Under the pieces are notes generated by a model. The model was not told the DNA's origin. It made no database searches and saw only the letters and a program-made list of their open reading frames with translations. The position numbers were made by a program, and so were the translations under genes. A DNA stretch of 64,000 nucleotides from Streptomyces sp. MA5143a. GTDB taxonomy: Bacteria; Actinomycetota; Actinomycetes; Streptomycetales; Streptomycetaceae. Below are positions 1 through 8,964 of this stretch, in pieces. Numbering within the stretch: position 1 is the first letter of the stretch; the number at the start of each line of letters is the position of its first letter. The stretch covers positions 62,001-126,000 of the forward strand of contig NZ_OLMK01000063.1 of the NCBI RefSeq assembly GCF_900290235.1, given 5' to 3'.

Positions 1-365
1 CCATCGTCAATACCGCGTCGTACACGGGCCTGGCCGGCATGGCGTACGTCGGCGCCTACGCCGCGACCAAGCACGCCATCGTCGGCCTCACCCGGGTCGC
101 CGCGCTGGAGCTGGCCCGCAAGGGCATCCGGGTCAACGCCGTCTGTCCCGGCGCCGTCGACACCGCGATGACCGACCCGGGTGAGGGGGTGTCCGCCGAG
201 ACCGTCGACAAGCTCTACCGCAAGCGCATCCCGCTCGGCCGGATCGGCAGGCCCGAGGAGGTGGCCCGCCTCGCGCTGTTCCTGTCCTGCGAGGACTCGT
301 CGTACATCACCGGCCAGCCCTTCGTGGTCGACGGTGGATGGCTCGCCGGGGTCAGCCTCCTCTGA
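1..365 (+). CDS. SDR family oxidoreductase, C-terminal part (5' end outside window)
   Basis: The reading frame enters from the left edge (first full codon at position 3) and ends at TGA 363-365. The visible part carries the SDR active-site Ser (TASY) and the YAATK Tyr-x-x-x-Lys motif, followed by the NAVCPGAVDT segment and the C-terminal signature ending in VVDGGW, so this is a classical NAD(P)-dependent short-chain dehydrogenase. The substrate cannot be told. It lies about 145 bp upstream of a co-directional flavin monooxygenase, amidohydrolase and aldehyde dehydrogenase, so it probably belongs to the same catabolic unit. The Rossmann nucleotide-binding N-terminus is outside the window. Confidence 0.93.
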   Translation, partial: IVNTASYTGLAGMAYVGAYAATKHAIVGLTRVAALELARKGIRVNAVCPGAVDTAMTDPGEGVSAETVDKLYRKRIPLGRIGRPEEVARLALFLSCEDSSYITGQPFVVDGGWLAGVSLL

Positions 366-511
366 ACTCCTGCCGAGGGTCCAGCTGACGGTCCATCAGC
401 TATTGACGCTCCACGGGGCCGGTGGAACAGTCGGCCGTATCAGAATCTGACGCATCGTCAGAAAGGCTGTGCCGCCGGCGCGGCCACGGGCTGTGGGGAC
501 GGTGAACCTCC

Positions 512-1630
512 GTGGAATTCGGGCTCTTTGTACAGGGGTACGTGGGCAAGCGGGCCGAGACCGACCCGCTCGCGGAGCACAAGGCGCTGATGGAGGAGAC
601 CGAGTACGTCATCCAGGCGGACAGGTCCGGCTTCAAGTACGCCTGGGCCTCCGAGCACCACTTCCTGGAGGAGTACTCGCACCTCTCCGCCAACGACGTC
701 TTCCTCGGCTACCTCGCGCACGCCACCGAACGGATCCATCTCGGCTCCGGCATCTTCAACCCGCTCGCCCAGGTCAACCACCCGGTGAAGGTGGCCGAGA
801 AGGTCGCCATGCTCGACCACCTCTCCGAGGGCCGCTTCGAGTTCGGCAGCGGCCGCGGCGCCGGCTCCCACGAGATCCTCGGGTTCATCCCCGGCGTCAC
901 CGACATGAACTACACCAAGGAGATCTGGGAAGAGACCATCGCCGAGTTCCCCAAGATGTGGCTCCAGGACGAGTACGTCGGCTTCCAGGGCAAACACTGG
1001 TCGCTGCCGCCGCGCAAGATCCTGCCCAAGCCGTACGGGAAGTCCCACCCGGCGATGTGGTACGCCGCCGGGTCGCCCCCGTCGTACGCCATGGCCGCGC
1101 GCAAGGGGCTCGGCGTGCTCGGCTTCAGCGTGCAGAAGGTCTCCGACATGGAGTGGGTGCTGGAGCAGTACAAGACCGCGGTCGTCGACGCCGAACCCAT
1201 CGGGGACTTCGTCAACGACAACGTCATGGTGACGACCACGGCGATCTGCGCGCCCACGCACGAGGAGGCCGTACGGATCGCCGTGGACGGCGGCCTGCAC
1301 TACCTGCCGTCGCTGGTGTTCCGCTACCACGACACGTTCCCGCGCCCCGAGGGGTTCCCGGTGTGGCCCGAGACGCTGCCGCCGTACGACGAGGAGTTCA
1401 TCGAGCTGCTCATCGCCGAGGAACTGCTGATCTGCGGGGACCCGGACGAGGTCCTCACCCAGTGCAAGCGGTGGGAGCAGGCCGGCGCGGACCAGCTGAG
1501 CTTCGGACTGCCGGTGGGGGTGCCCAAGGAGGAGACGCTCCAGACGATCCGGCTCGTCGGGGAGCACGTCATCCCCAAGATCGACACGGACCCCGTGCAC
1601 CGGACGTCGAGGTTCCGGGCGGCCGGGTGA
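512..1630 (+). CDS. LLM class (luciferase-like) flavin-dependent monooxygenase
   Basis: This 372-residue protein has the bacterial luciferase-like TIM-barrel pattern: an N-terminal EFGLFVQGYVG strand, the ASEHHF motif, LGSGIFNPLAQVNHPVKVAE, and LDHLSEGRFEFGSGRG typical of FMN-dependent group C monooxygenases. The GTG start at 512 is chosen because the family's first beta strand begins immediately there. The family uses reduced flavin and O2 to oxygenate small organic substrates. It sits 64 bp before an amidohydrolase gene and is followed by an aldehyde dehydrogenase, which fits oxidative cleavage of an amide or N-acyl compound. The actual substrate is unknown. Confidence 0.92.
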   Translation: MEFGLFVQGYVGKRAETDPLAEHKALMEETEYVIQADRSGFKYAWASEHHFLEEYSHLSANDVFLGYLAHATERIHLGSGIFNPLAQVNHPVKVAEKVAMLDHLSEGRFEFGSGRGAGSHEILGFIPGVTDMNYTKEIWEETIAEFPKMWLQDEYVGFQGKHWSLPPRKILPKPYGKSHPAMWYAAGSPPSYAMAARKGLGVLGFSVQKVSDMEWVLEQYKTAVVDAEPIGDFVNDNVMVTTTAICAPTHEEAVRIAVDGGLHYLPSLVFRYHDTFPRPEGFPVWPETLPPYDEEFIELLIAEELLICGDPDEVLTQCKRWEQAGADQLSFGLPVGVPKEETLQTIRLVGEHVIPKIDTDPVHRTSRFRAAG

Positions 1631-1694
1631 GGCTGCCCCCCACGGCACGGGCGGCACCCACCCCCTCACCACCAGCACCCGGAAGGAGCGAGGC

Positions 1695-3425
1695 ATGCTC
1701 GACCACGTCATCAAGGGCGTGACCGTCGTCGACGGGACCGGCGCGGCCGCCCACACCGCCGACGTGGGCCTGCGCGACGGCCGTATCGCCGTCATCGGCA
1801 CCGTCACCGAACAGGCCCGTACCTCCGAGGACGCGGCCGGGCTCGTGCTCGCCCCCGGCTTCGTCGACCCGCACACCCACTACGACGCGCAGCTGTTCTG
1901 GGACCCGTACGCGACGCCCTCCCTCAACCACGGGGTGACCACGGTCGCCGGCGGGAACTGCGGGTTCACCCTGGCGCCGCTCCACCCCGACCGGCCCGAG
2001 GACGCCGACTACACCCGCCGGATGATGTCCAAGGTCGAGGGGATGTCGCTGGTCGCGCTGGAGGAGGGCGCCCCCTGGAACTGGCACGGCTTCGGCGAGT
2101 ACCTGGACGCCCTCGACGGGCGGATCGCGGTGAACGCCGGGTTCATGGTGGGGCACTGCGCGCTGCGCCGGTACGTGATGGGACCGGACGCGGTCGGCGG
2201 GCAGCCCACCGAGGCGCAGCTCGCCGACATGGTCCGGCTGCTGCACGAGGCGATGGACGCGGGCGCCTGGGGCCTGTCGACCACCCAGTCGTCCTCGCAC
2301 AGCGACGGCGACGGCAGCCCCGTGGCGTCCCGGCACGCCCGGCCGGCCGAGCTGATCGCCCTGTCGAGGGCCGTGGGCGAGCACGAGGGCACCCAGATCG
2401 AGGCGATCGTCGCGGGCTGCCTCAACCAGTTCAGCGACGACGAGATCGACCTCTTCGTGGAGATGAGCTCGGTGGCGGGACGCCCCCTGAACTGGAACGT
2501 CCTCACGATCGACGCGGCCGTCCCCGAGCGGGTGCCGAGGCAGCTGGAGGCCAGCGAGCGGGCCCGCAAGGCCGGCGGCAGGGTGGTCGCCCTGACCATG
2601 CCGATCCTCACCCCCATGAACATGTCCCTCGGCACGTTCTGCGCGCTCAACCTGATCCCCGGCTGGGGCCCGGTCCTCGGTCTGCCCGTGCCCGAGCGGA
2701 TCGAGCGGCTCCGCGACCCGGAGGTCCGCGCCGAACTGCTGCGGCGCGCCGACAGCAAGGAGGCGGGCGTCTTCCGGCGGCTCGCCGACTTCGGCCGGTA
2801 CGTCATCGGCGACACCTACAGCGCCGCGAACGAGGGGCTCACCGGACGGGTCGTGCGGGACATCGCCGCCGAACGCGGCCAGGACCCCTTCCACTGCCTG
2901 GTGGAGATCTGCGCCGCCGACGAACTCCGTACGGTGCTGTGGCCCATGCCCACCGACAACGACCCCGCGTCCTGGGCCCTGCGCGCCGAGACCTGGCGGC
3001 ACGAGGACGTCCTCCTCGGCGGCTCCGACGCAGGCGCCCACCTGGACCGCATGTGCGGCGCCCCCTACACCACCCGGTTCCTCGGGGACTGTCTGCGCGG
3101 CCGGAAACTCGTCGGCCTCGAACAGGCGGTGAAGATGCTGACCGACGACCCCGCCCGGCTCTTCGGGCTCCGTGAACGCGGGCGGATCGCGGAGGGCTGG
3201 CATGCCGACCTCGTCCTCTTCGACCCGGAGCGGATCGACGCCGGCAAGGCCACCCTGGTGCACGACCTGCCGGGTGACAGCCCGCGCCTGGACTCCAAGG
3301 CGCTCGGCGTACGGGCGGTCTGGGTCAACGGCGTCGAGACCATCCGCGACGACGTGGTGACCGGGGCCGTGTCCGGCACGGTGCTCCGCTCGGGGCGCGA
3401 CACCCGCACGGTGAGCACGAGGTGA
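1695..3425 (+). CDS. N-acyl-D-amino-acid deacylase-type amidohydrolase
   Basis: 576 residues. The metal-dependent amidohydrolase signature PGFVDPHTHYDAQ lies near residues 54-66, with the family beta-sandwich strands before it (VVDGTGAAAHTADVGLRDGRIAVIG). The late GGSDAGAHLD segment supplies the expected metal-ligand Asp, and the C-terminus returns to the sandwich (GRIAEGWHADLVLFDPERID). Length and order match D-aminoacylase/dihydroorotase-like enzymes of the amidohydrolase superfamily, which hydrolyse N-acyl or cyclic amide bonds in the cytoplasm. The ATG is preceded by GGAAGGAGCGAGG. The stop overlaps the next start (GTGA), so it is translationally coupled to the aldehyde dehydrogenase. Confidence 0.9.
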   Translation: MLDHVIKGVTVVDGTGAAAHTADVGLRDGRIAVIGTVTEQARTSEDAAGLVLAPGFVDPHTHYDAQLFWDPYATPSLNHGVTTVAGGNCGFTLAPLHPDRPEDADYTRRMMSKVEGMSLVALEEGAPWNWHGFGEYLDALDGRIAVNAGFMVGHCALRRYVMGPDAVGGQPTEAQLADMVRLLHEAMDAGAWGLSTTQSSSHSDGDGSPVASRHARPAELIALSRAVGEHEGTQIEAIVAGCLNQFSDDEIDLFVEMSSVAGRPLNWNVLTIDAAVPERVPRQLEASERARKAGGRVVALTMPILTPMNMSLGTFCALNLIPGWGPVLGLPVPERIERLRDPEVRAELLRRADSKEAGVFRRLADFGRYVIGDTYSAANEGLTGRVVRDIAAERGQDPFHCLVEICAADELRTVLWPMPTDNDPASWALRAETWRHEDVLLGGSDAGAHLDRMCGAPYTTRFLGDCLRGRKLVGLEQAVKMLTDDPARLFGLRERGRIAEGWHADLVLFDPERIDAGKATLVHDLPGDSPRLDSKALGVRAVWVNGVETIRDDVVTGAVSGTVLRSGRDTRTVSTR

Positions 3426-4891
3426 GCGCCGGGGCGGGCTCCCCGGAGCGGCAGCGGCTGTTCATCGGCGGCTCCTGGGTGGAGCCCGACGACGGGCACC
3501 ACGAGGTGATCGACCCGGCGACCGAGGGGGTCGTCGGACTGGCGCCGGAGGCCTCGCGGGAGCAGGTGCACGCGGCCGCCGCCGCGGCCCGCGAGGCCCT
3601 CGGGGCGTGGTCGCGCACCTCCCCCGACGAACGGGCCGCCGTCCTGGCCCGCACGGCGGAGCTGATCCGCGCCCGGCTCGTCCCCTACGCCGACCTCGCC
3701 GGGGCCGAGTCCGGCGCGACCACCGGCACCGCGCGGGGCATGCAGGTCGGGGTGGCCGCCGCCCGCTTCCAGCGCTACGCCCGACCGGAACCGGCGGAGG
3801 AACCGATCGCCCCCCAGGTCAACGAGGCGGGCCCGTTCGGCCGGGCGGCCGTGATGGGCGCCCTCGCCGTACGCCAGCCGGTGGGTGTCGTCACCTGCAT
3901 CACCTCGTACAACAACCCGTGGGCCAACCCGGCGGGCAAGATCGCGCCCGCCCTCGCCATGGGCAACACGGTGGTCGTGAAACCCGCGCCCCAGGACCCC
4001 CTGTCCGTGTACCGCATGGCGCAGGCCCTGGAGGAGGCCGGGATCCCGCCCGGTGTGGTGAACGTGGTGAGCGGCAGCGGCCCGCGGGCCGGCGAGGCGG
4101 CCGTGGACTCGCCCGACGTCGACATGGTGAGCTTCACCGGCTCCACGGCGGTCGGCCGGCGCATCGCGGAGGTCTGCGGACGCGACATGAAACGCCAGCT
4201 GATGGAGCTGGGCGGCAAGGGCGCGGCGATCGTCTTCGACGACGCGGACGTGCCGTCGGCGGTGGCCGGCATCGGTACGACCTTCTCCTTCTACAGCGGA
4301 CAGATCTGCACCGCGCCGACCAGGGTCCTCGCGCAACGGGGCGTCTACGACCAGGTGGTGACGCGGCTCGCCGCGTACGCGGACCGTCTGCCGGTCGGCG
4401 ACCCCCGCGCCCGGGGCACGGTCGTCGGCCCCGTGATCTCGGCGGCCCACCGCGACCGCGTCGAGTCGTACGTCGAACTGGGCCGCAAGGAGGGCGCCCG
4501 CGTGGTCACCGGCGGCGAACGCCCGCCGCTCGACCGGGGCTTCTACGTCGCCCCCACCCTCCTCGCCGACTGCACGGCCGACATGCGGGTCGTCCGCGAG
4601 GAGATCTTCGGCCCGGTCGTGGTCGTCCTCCCCTTCGACGACGAGGAGGACGCCGTGCGGCTCGCCGACGCCACCGACTACGGCCTCATCGACTACGTCT
4701 GGTCCGGCGACGTGGCCCGCGCCTTCCGCGTGGCCCGGCGCCTGCGCGCGGGCGGCGTCGGAGTGAACACCGTCGGCCGCAACATGGAGGCGCCGTTCGG
4801 CGGCTTCAAGAAGAGCGGGGTGGGACGCGACGTGGGCTCGTACGCCCTGCACGCCTACAGCGAGTTGCAGGCGATCGTCTGGGCGGGGTGA
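3422..4891 (+). CDS. NAD(P)-dependent aldehyde dehydrogenase
   Basis: 489 residues, a full-length ALDH superfamily member. The general-base Glu lies in MELGGKG (about E262) and the catalytic Cys in SGQICTAPTR (about C296). The cofactor-binding FTGSTAVGRRIAE and the C-terminal PFGGFKKSGVGRD segments are present. It would oxidise an aldehyde to a carboxylic acid. The GTG start overlaps the amidohydrolase TGA by 4 bp, so the two genes are coupled. It looks like the last step of the 1-4891 operon: oxygenation, hydrolysis, dehydrogenation. Confidence 0.95.
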   Translation: MSAGAGSPERQRLFIGGSWVEPDDGHHEVIDPATEGVVGLAPEASREQVHAAAAAAREALGAWSRTSPDERAAVLARTAELIRARLVPYADLAGAESGATTGTARGMQVGVAAARFQRYARPEPAEEPIAPQVNEAGPFGRAAVMGALAVRQPVGVVTCITSYNNPWANPAGKIAPALAMGNTVVVKPAPQDPLSVYRMAQALEEAGIPPGVVNVVSGSGPRAGEAAVDSPDVDMVSFTGSTAVGRRIAEVCGRDMKRQLMELGGKGAAIVFDDADVPSAVAGIGTTFSFYSGQICTAPTRVLAQRGVYDQVVTRLAAYADRLPVGDPRARGTVVGPVISAAHRDRVESYVELGRKEGARVVTGGERPPLDRGFYVAPTLLADCTADMRVVREEIFGPVVVVLPFDDEEDAVRLADATDYGLIDYVWSGDVARAFRVARRLRAGGVGVNTVGRNMEAPFGGFKKSGVGRDVGSYALHAYSELQAIVWAG

Positions 4892-5123
4892 GGGAGCGGA
4901 CCGGATGACAGCCATCGACGGCCATCGGCGGTCATCGGCGGTCGCGAGCGGGCGGCCACGCCGCCGGCACCCGCCGGCTCCCCACCCAGTGGCAGAACGC
5001 GCAGGCGGACAGCGGTGCGTGACGCGTAGGGTTCGCGTGTGGAGGGGGGAGGGTGCGGGTGAGGGCGATGGCGACGACTCGGCCGCGCCCCTCCTCGTGC
5101 GGACCGTGGAGGGGCGTGAGGAC

Positions 5124-5675
5124 ATGACGGCGACCCGGCCGCTTCTCTACCTCGACGTGGACGGGCCGCTGAACCCGTACGCGGCGAAGCCGCAGCGGCG
5201 GCCCGCCGGCTACACCACCCACCGGATGAAGCCGGACGGCTGGATCGCCCGGCACCCCGGTCAGCCCCCGGCGGCGGTGAAGCCGCTGCGGGTCTGGCTC
5301 AACGAGGCCCACGGCCCCGAACTCCGCGCCCTGGCGACACGGTTCGAGCTGACCTGGGCGACGACCTGGGTCGGCGAGGCCAACACGTTCATCGCTCCCG
5401 TCCTCGGCCTGCCGGAGTTGCCCGTCGTGGAGTGGCCGGACGGTGCCCCGCCGCCCGGGACCGACGGTTCGGGCCTCTTCTGGAAGACGCGCCACCTCGT
5501 CGCCCACGCCGCCGGACGCCCCTTCGCCTGGGTCGACGACGAACTCGGCAGCCGGGACCGCGCCCACGTGAACGTCCACCACAAGGCCCCCGCCCTGCTG
5601 CTGTACGTCGATCCCCGGCTCGGTCTGCTCGCCCCCGACTTCACCGCGCTCGCGGAGTTCGCCGACGGGGTGTGA
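5124..5675 (+). CDS. HAD-like domain protein
   Basis: A 183-residue protein starting at ATG 5124 behind GGAGGGGCGTGAGG. The frame stays open further upstream, but that part lacks family-like sequence. It begins YLDVDGPLNP, a HAD-type DxD (D11, D13), and later has WATTWVGEANTFIAPVLG and AWVDDELG, the pattern of the small HAD-like proteins related to the HAD module of 'Swiss army knife' RNA-repair proteins. A phosphatase or phosphotransfer role is inferred from the DxD motif only. It stands alone downstream of the catabolic operon. Confidence 0.8.
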   Translation: MTATRPLLYLDVDGPLNPYAAKPQRRPAGYTTHRMKPDGWIARHPGQPPAAVKPLRVWLNEAHGPELRALATRFELTWATTWVGEANTFIAPVLGLPELPVVEWPDGAPPPGTDGSGLFWKTRHLVAHAAGRPFAWVDDELGSRDRAHVNVHHKAPALLLYVDPRLGLLAPDFTALAEFADGV

Positions 5676-5702
5676 GGGGGCCGGGCGGGGCGTGCGGCGG
5701 GG

Positions 5703-6215
5703 TCACATCGGATCGACGGCCGCGAGGGCGTCCCGGCCGACCGTCAGGGACCAGCGGACGGAGCCGGGTGTGGCGGTGACGGCGATGGTGCCCGCGTCCC
5801 CAGCGTGGGAGACGGCGGACTCGTGATGGACGGCGCGGACTTCACCGGCCCGGCACTCCACGGGGAAGTCGACGCCAAGGGGCCGCAGGCGGACGTCGAT
5901 CCGCCCCTCGCCGTGACAGCGCACGGCGACGACCAGGGCGTCACCGTCGCCCTTCCCCGCCCTCGGGAACTCCAGGACCCGGCTGCCGTGCGTCCCGTCC
6001 TGGCGGACGAGGACCTTGCCGCCGCCCAGGCGCGGCGCCGTGAGGTCCACCGGCTGCGTCATCTTCGCCGGACGCTGCACCGACGACCGCACGGGCGGCT
6101 GGAACGCCGTGGCCTCGAACGTGGTGGCGACGGCCGACGAACAGGTGGCGGTGGCGGCGGCGAGCAGGACGGCAGCCGTCGACAGGGTGAGGGCGGAGCG
6201 GGTGCGGTGCGACAT
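5703..6215 (-). CDS. secreted hypothetical protein
   Basis: 170 residues with an N-terminal Sec-type signal: MSHRTRSALTLS followed by a hydrophobic Ala/Val/Leu run to about residue 30. The mature part is short, beta-rich and has two cysteines in RCHG and ECRA that could pair. I do not recognise the family. It runs toward the HAD-like gene, leaving 27 bp between the stops. Confidence 0.7.
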   Translation of the reverse strand: MSHRTRSALTLSTAAVLLAAATATCSSAVATTFEATAFQPPVRSSVQRPAKMTQPVDLTAPRLGGGKVLVRQDGTHGSRVLEFPRAGKGDGDALVVAVRCHGEGRIDVRLRPLGVDFPVECRAGEVRAVHHESAVSHAGDAGTIAVTATPGSVRWSLTVGRDALAAVDPM

Positions 6216-6727
6216 GGAGAACCCCCCGTGAGTCCGGTCGGTCCGCGGACGACGCGCGGCGCGGTGCGCGGCGCGTAGCGCCTGTGTCTGGCGCGCCCGG
6301 CGGACGAGATCGTGATCGTGACACCGGGGGAAGGGAGGGGGCCAGGCTCGGGCGCGGGTTCAGAGGTTGATCTGAGGTTGGCGGGGCGGGCTGGTGCCGG
6401 TGCCGGGCCCCGGCACCCGGACCGTCAGTCGTGGATCTCCGCTCACCCCCGACTCCTCTATCGCATAAGGCTGTTGAGGTGCTCCTCGTACTCGGCGCAG
6501 CGGACGGAACGGTCGGGGAGGTCACGGCCGATTCGTTCGGTGGACCTCGGCTTCGGGATCGAGGTCGAGGTGACGGGGGCCCGCAGCCCGGTCGGGCGGG
6601 GCCGCGAGGTCGCCGGGTCGGCTCGCCGGGCCGTGGGGACCGCGCACCCGGCCGTGGGGGCCGTTCGCCGGGACGTGGGGGCCGCGCACCCGGCCGTGGG
6701 GGCCGTTCGCCGGGCCGTCGGGGCGGC
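6216..6727. other. intergenic region, no supported gene
   Basis: About 510 bp between two minus-strand genes. The left half should hold the promoter of the secreted protein at 5703-6215. The right half holds a 42-bp tandem repeat immediately after the virginiamycin B lyase-like gene. Open frames here are repetitive Gly/Arg/Pro translations and are not credible proteins. Confidence 0.6.
6621..6723. repeat. 42-bp tandem repeat, about 2.5 copies
   Basis: Units at 6621-6662 and 6663-6704 and a partial third from 6705. The core is GTTCGCCGGG(A/C)CGTGGGGGC followed by CGCGCACCCG and GCCGTGGGGGCC. The period is exactly 42 bp, a multiple of three. It ends a few bases before the stop of the minus-strand lyase-like gene. 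Confidence 0.8.
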
Positions 6728-7645
6728 TCACAGGACCGTGAGGCGGGCGATCTTGCCCGTTTCCAGGGCGGTCCACAGCGCGCCGTCCGGGCCGGCGGTG
6801 ATGCCGTGCGGTTCGGAGGACGGGCTGGGGAGGTCGTACTCCTCGATCCGGCCGTCGGGGGTGATCCGGCCGACGCGGTTGGCGCCCCACTCGGTGAACC
6901 AGCAGCCGGCATCCGGGGTGTCGGCGGCGGTGATGGCGTGCGGGCGGGCCGCGCGGTCCGGGAGCGGGAACTCGTCGATCTTCCCGTCGGGCGTGATCCG
7001 TCCGATCTGCCCGGCCCCGATCTCCACGAACCACAGGGCCCCGTCCCCACCGGCGGTGATCCCGACCGGCGCGGCGCCCGGAGTGGGCAGCGGATGCACG
7101 GTGACGTCACCGGCCGGCCCGATCGCGCCGATCGCGTTCGCCTGGTTCATCGTGAACCAGAGCCGGTCGTCCCCCTCAGGCCCGGCGGTGATGGCCGACG
7201 GGAACGCGCCGGTCAGCGGCAGCGGGAACTCCGTGACGTCCCCGTCCGGCGTGATCCGCCCGATCCGGTCGGCGCCCGCCTCGGTGAACCACAGCGCCCC
7301 GTCCCGGCCCGCCGCGATCCCGAACGGGCCCGCCACCGGAGTGGGCAGCGCGAACGAGTCGACGGCACCGGCCGTGGTGATCCGCCCGATCCGGTGCCCC
7401 CGGAACTCCGTGAACCACAGCGTGTCGCCCTCCGGTCCGGGCGTGATCAGCGAGGGGCCGCCCGAGGCGGGGTCGAGCGGGTACGAGGTGCTCTCCCCGC
7501 CGGGCGTCAGCCGACCGATCCGCCCCGCGTGAACCAGGGTGAACCACAACGCGCCGTCCGGCCCGCAGGTGATCCCGTAGGGCCCGGCGTCGCTCCCCGA
7601 GACGACGAACTCCACGACGGACACACGCGTGACGCGCTGAGACAT
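6728..7645 (-). CDS. virginiamycin B lyase-like beta-propeller (Vgb family)
   Basis: 305 residues from ATG 7645, preceded by AGGAAGG. The sequence is a run of about seven propeller blades with the repeat GP-GI-xGPDGALWFT-xxxRIGRITPDG, the pattern of streptogramin B lyases and NHL/SMP-30-like propellers. The last blade has a His and a Glu about 15 residues apart (PHGITAGPDGALW then ALE), comparable to the catalytic His/Glu pair of Vgb. It is cytoplasmic, with no signal peptide. Many chromosomal Streptomyces members have no proven antibiotic substrate, so resistance is only a possibility. The longer frame upstream to 8314 is antisense to a methyltransferase and not used. Confidence 0.85.
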   Translation of the reverse strand: MSQRVTRVSVVEFVVSGSDAGPYGITCGPDGALWFTLVHAGRIGRLTPGGESTSYPLDPASGGPSLITPGPEGDTLWFTEFRGHRIGRITTAGAVDSFALPTPVAGPFGIAAGRDGALWFTEAGADRIGRITPDGDVTEFPLPLTGAFPSAITAGPEGDDRLWFTMNQANAIGAIGPAGDVTVHPLPTPGAAPVGITAGGDGALWFVEIGAGQIGRITPDGKIDEFPLPDRAARPHAITAADTPDAGCWFTEWGANRVGRITPDGRIEEYDLPSPSSEPHGITAGPDGALWTALETGKIARLTVL

Positions 7646-7759
7646 GGTGGGACCTTCCTGGGTCGGGGACGGCTGACCGCACGCCGTCGTGGCCAGCGTT
7701 TCAAAGCCGTGCCGTCCTGTCGCGTGAATTGGACCGGCCGCGTGGGCAGTTGTGAGCGC

Positions 7760-8494
7760 ATGGCTGACGAGATCTTCAACGACCCGCGGCTGGCGAGGAT
7801 CTACGACCTCCTCGACCCGGACCGCGGTGATCTGGACGCCTATCTGCGGCTCGCGGACGGACTGGGCGCGCGGCGGGTGCTGGACATCGGCTGCGGGACG
7901 GGCGTGTTCGCGCTGCTGCTGGCGGAGCGGGGCGTGGAGGTCGTGGGCGTCGACCCGGCGCGCGCCTCGCTGGAGGTGGCGCGGGCGAAGCCCGGCGGTG
8001 ACCGGGTCCGCTGGATCCACGGTGACGCGACCGCGCTGCCACCGCTCCGGGTCGACCTCGCCACGATGACGGCCAACGCGGCCCAGGAGATCGTCGACTC
8101 GGACGCCTGGCGGGGGACGCTGCGGGGCGCCCACGAGGCGCTGCGGCCGGGCGGAACGTTCGTCTTCGAGACCCGCGACCCGGCCGCGCGGGCCTGGGAG
8201 AGGTGGAACCGGACGGAGACGTACGGGGTGACGGACGTCCCGGGGACCGGTGAGGTCGAGAGCTGGGTGGACCTGACCGAGGTGGACGGCCCCCTGGTGA
8301 CGTTCCGCTGGCACTACGTCTTCCGGGCGGACGGCCAGGAGCTGACCTCCGACTCCACGCTGAGGTACCGCGAACGGGAGGAGGTGGAGGCGGACCTGAC
8401 CGCGGAGGGCTACACGCTGACGGAGACACGGGACGCCCCGGACCGCCCGGGGAGGGAGTTCGTGTTCGTCGCCACGCGGCCGGAGCGGGGCTGA
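7760..8494 (+). CDS. class I SAM-dependent methyltransferase
   Basis: 244 residues from ATG 7760. Motif I is VLDIGCGTGVFALLL, followed by the acidic post-I residue in VVGVDPARASLEVA, then GDATALPP, which places it among Methyltransf_25/11-type small-molecule methyltransferases. The C-terminal half is beta-rich (WVDLTEVDGPLVTFRWHYVF), as in ubiE-like proteins. The frame is open far upstream, but that part overlaps the lyase-like gene antisense and is rejected. It is divergent from that gene, with 114 bp between starts, and convergent with the gene at 8507. Confidence 0.9.
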   Translation: MADEIFNDPRLARIYDLLDPDRGDLDAYLRLADGLGARRVLDIGCGTGVFALLLAERGVEVVGVDPARASLEVARAKPGGDRVRWIHGDATALPPLRVDLATMTANAAQEIVDSDAWRGTLRGAHEALRPGGTFVFETRDPAARAWERWNRTETYGVTDVPGTGEVESWVDLTEVDGPLVTFRWHYVFRADGQELTSDSTLRYREREEVEADLTAEGYTLTETRDAPDRPGREFVFVATRPERG

Positions 8495-8506
8495 GCGGGC
8501 TCCGGA

Positions 8507-8902
8507 TCAGTCGTGGAGGTCGACGCGGATCGTCAGGAGGTTCGTGCCCAGGGCTCGTACCGCCGTGCTGTTCAGTGTGGGGAGGGTGCTCAGACGGGTC
8601 AGTGGGTCGTCGGTCGGGAGGAGGTGGGCCGTGCCGTGGTGCCAACGGCCGCGGAGGCGGAGCCGTACGGACGGGTCGGCCTTGATGTTGCGGACGTAGT
8701 GGGACTTCTCGCCGTACTCCGAGACCAGCCAGAACGTGTCGCCCGTGCGGCGGCCGCCGATGGGCGTCCGGCGGGGGAGGCCGGAGACGCGGCCGGTGGT
8801 CTCCAGGACCGTCTGGAACGGCACGCGGCGCAGGACCGGGTTGGCGACGTGGCGCTGGAAGGCCGTGACGACGCGTTGTTTCAGGCCGGGATCGCGGGAC
8901 AT
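8507..8902 (-). CDS. nitroreductase/deazaflavin (F420)-dependent oxidoreductase, Ddn-like
   Basis: 131 residues. The sequence TTGRVSGLPRRTPIGGRRTGDTFWLVSEYGEKSHYVRNIKADPSVRLRLRG matches, in segments, the split beta-barrel family that includes mycobacterial Ddn (F420H2-dependent quinone/nitro reductase): TGR-SG-pRRtP, then the phosphate-contacting K-S-HYV-N-ka-P region. A small cytoplasmic or membrane-associated reductase is expected. Its link to F420 fits the fbiC and LLM genes nearby. Confidence 0.85.
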   Translation of the reverse strand: MSRDPGLKQRVVTAFQRHVANPVLRRVPFQTVLETTGRVSGLPRRTPIGGRRTGDTFWLVSEYGEKSHYVRNIKADPSVRLRLRGRWHHGTAHLLPTDDPLTRLSTLPTLNSTAVRALGTNLLTIRVDLHD

Positions 8903-8964
8903 GGGCGTGGTTCTCCTGGTGCGGTGGAAGGAGGCCGTACGGGGACGGGACGGGACAGTAAAGC

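Noticed and set aside
6431..7759. In-frame upstream extension of the methyltransferase at 7760
   Set aside because: It runs antisense through the virginiamycin B lyase-like gene and the 42-bp repeat; the family N-terminus begins at ATG 7760.
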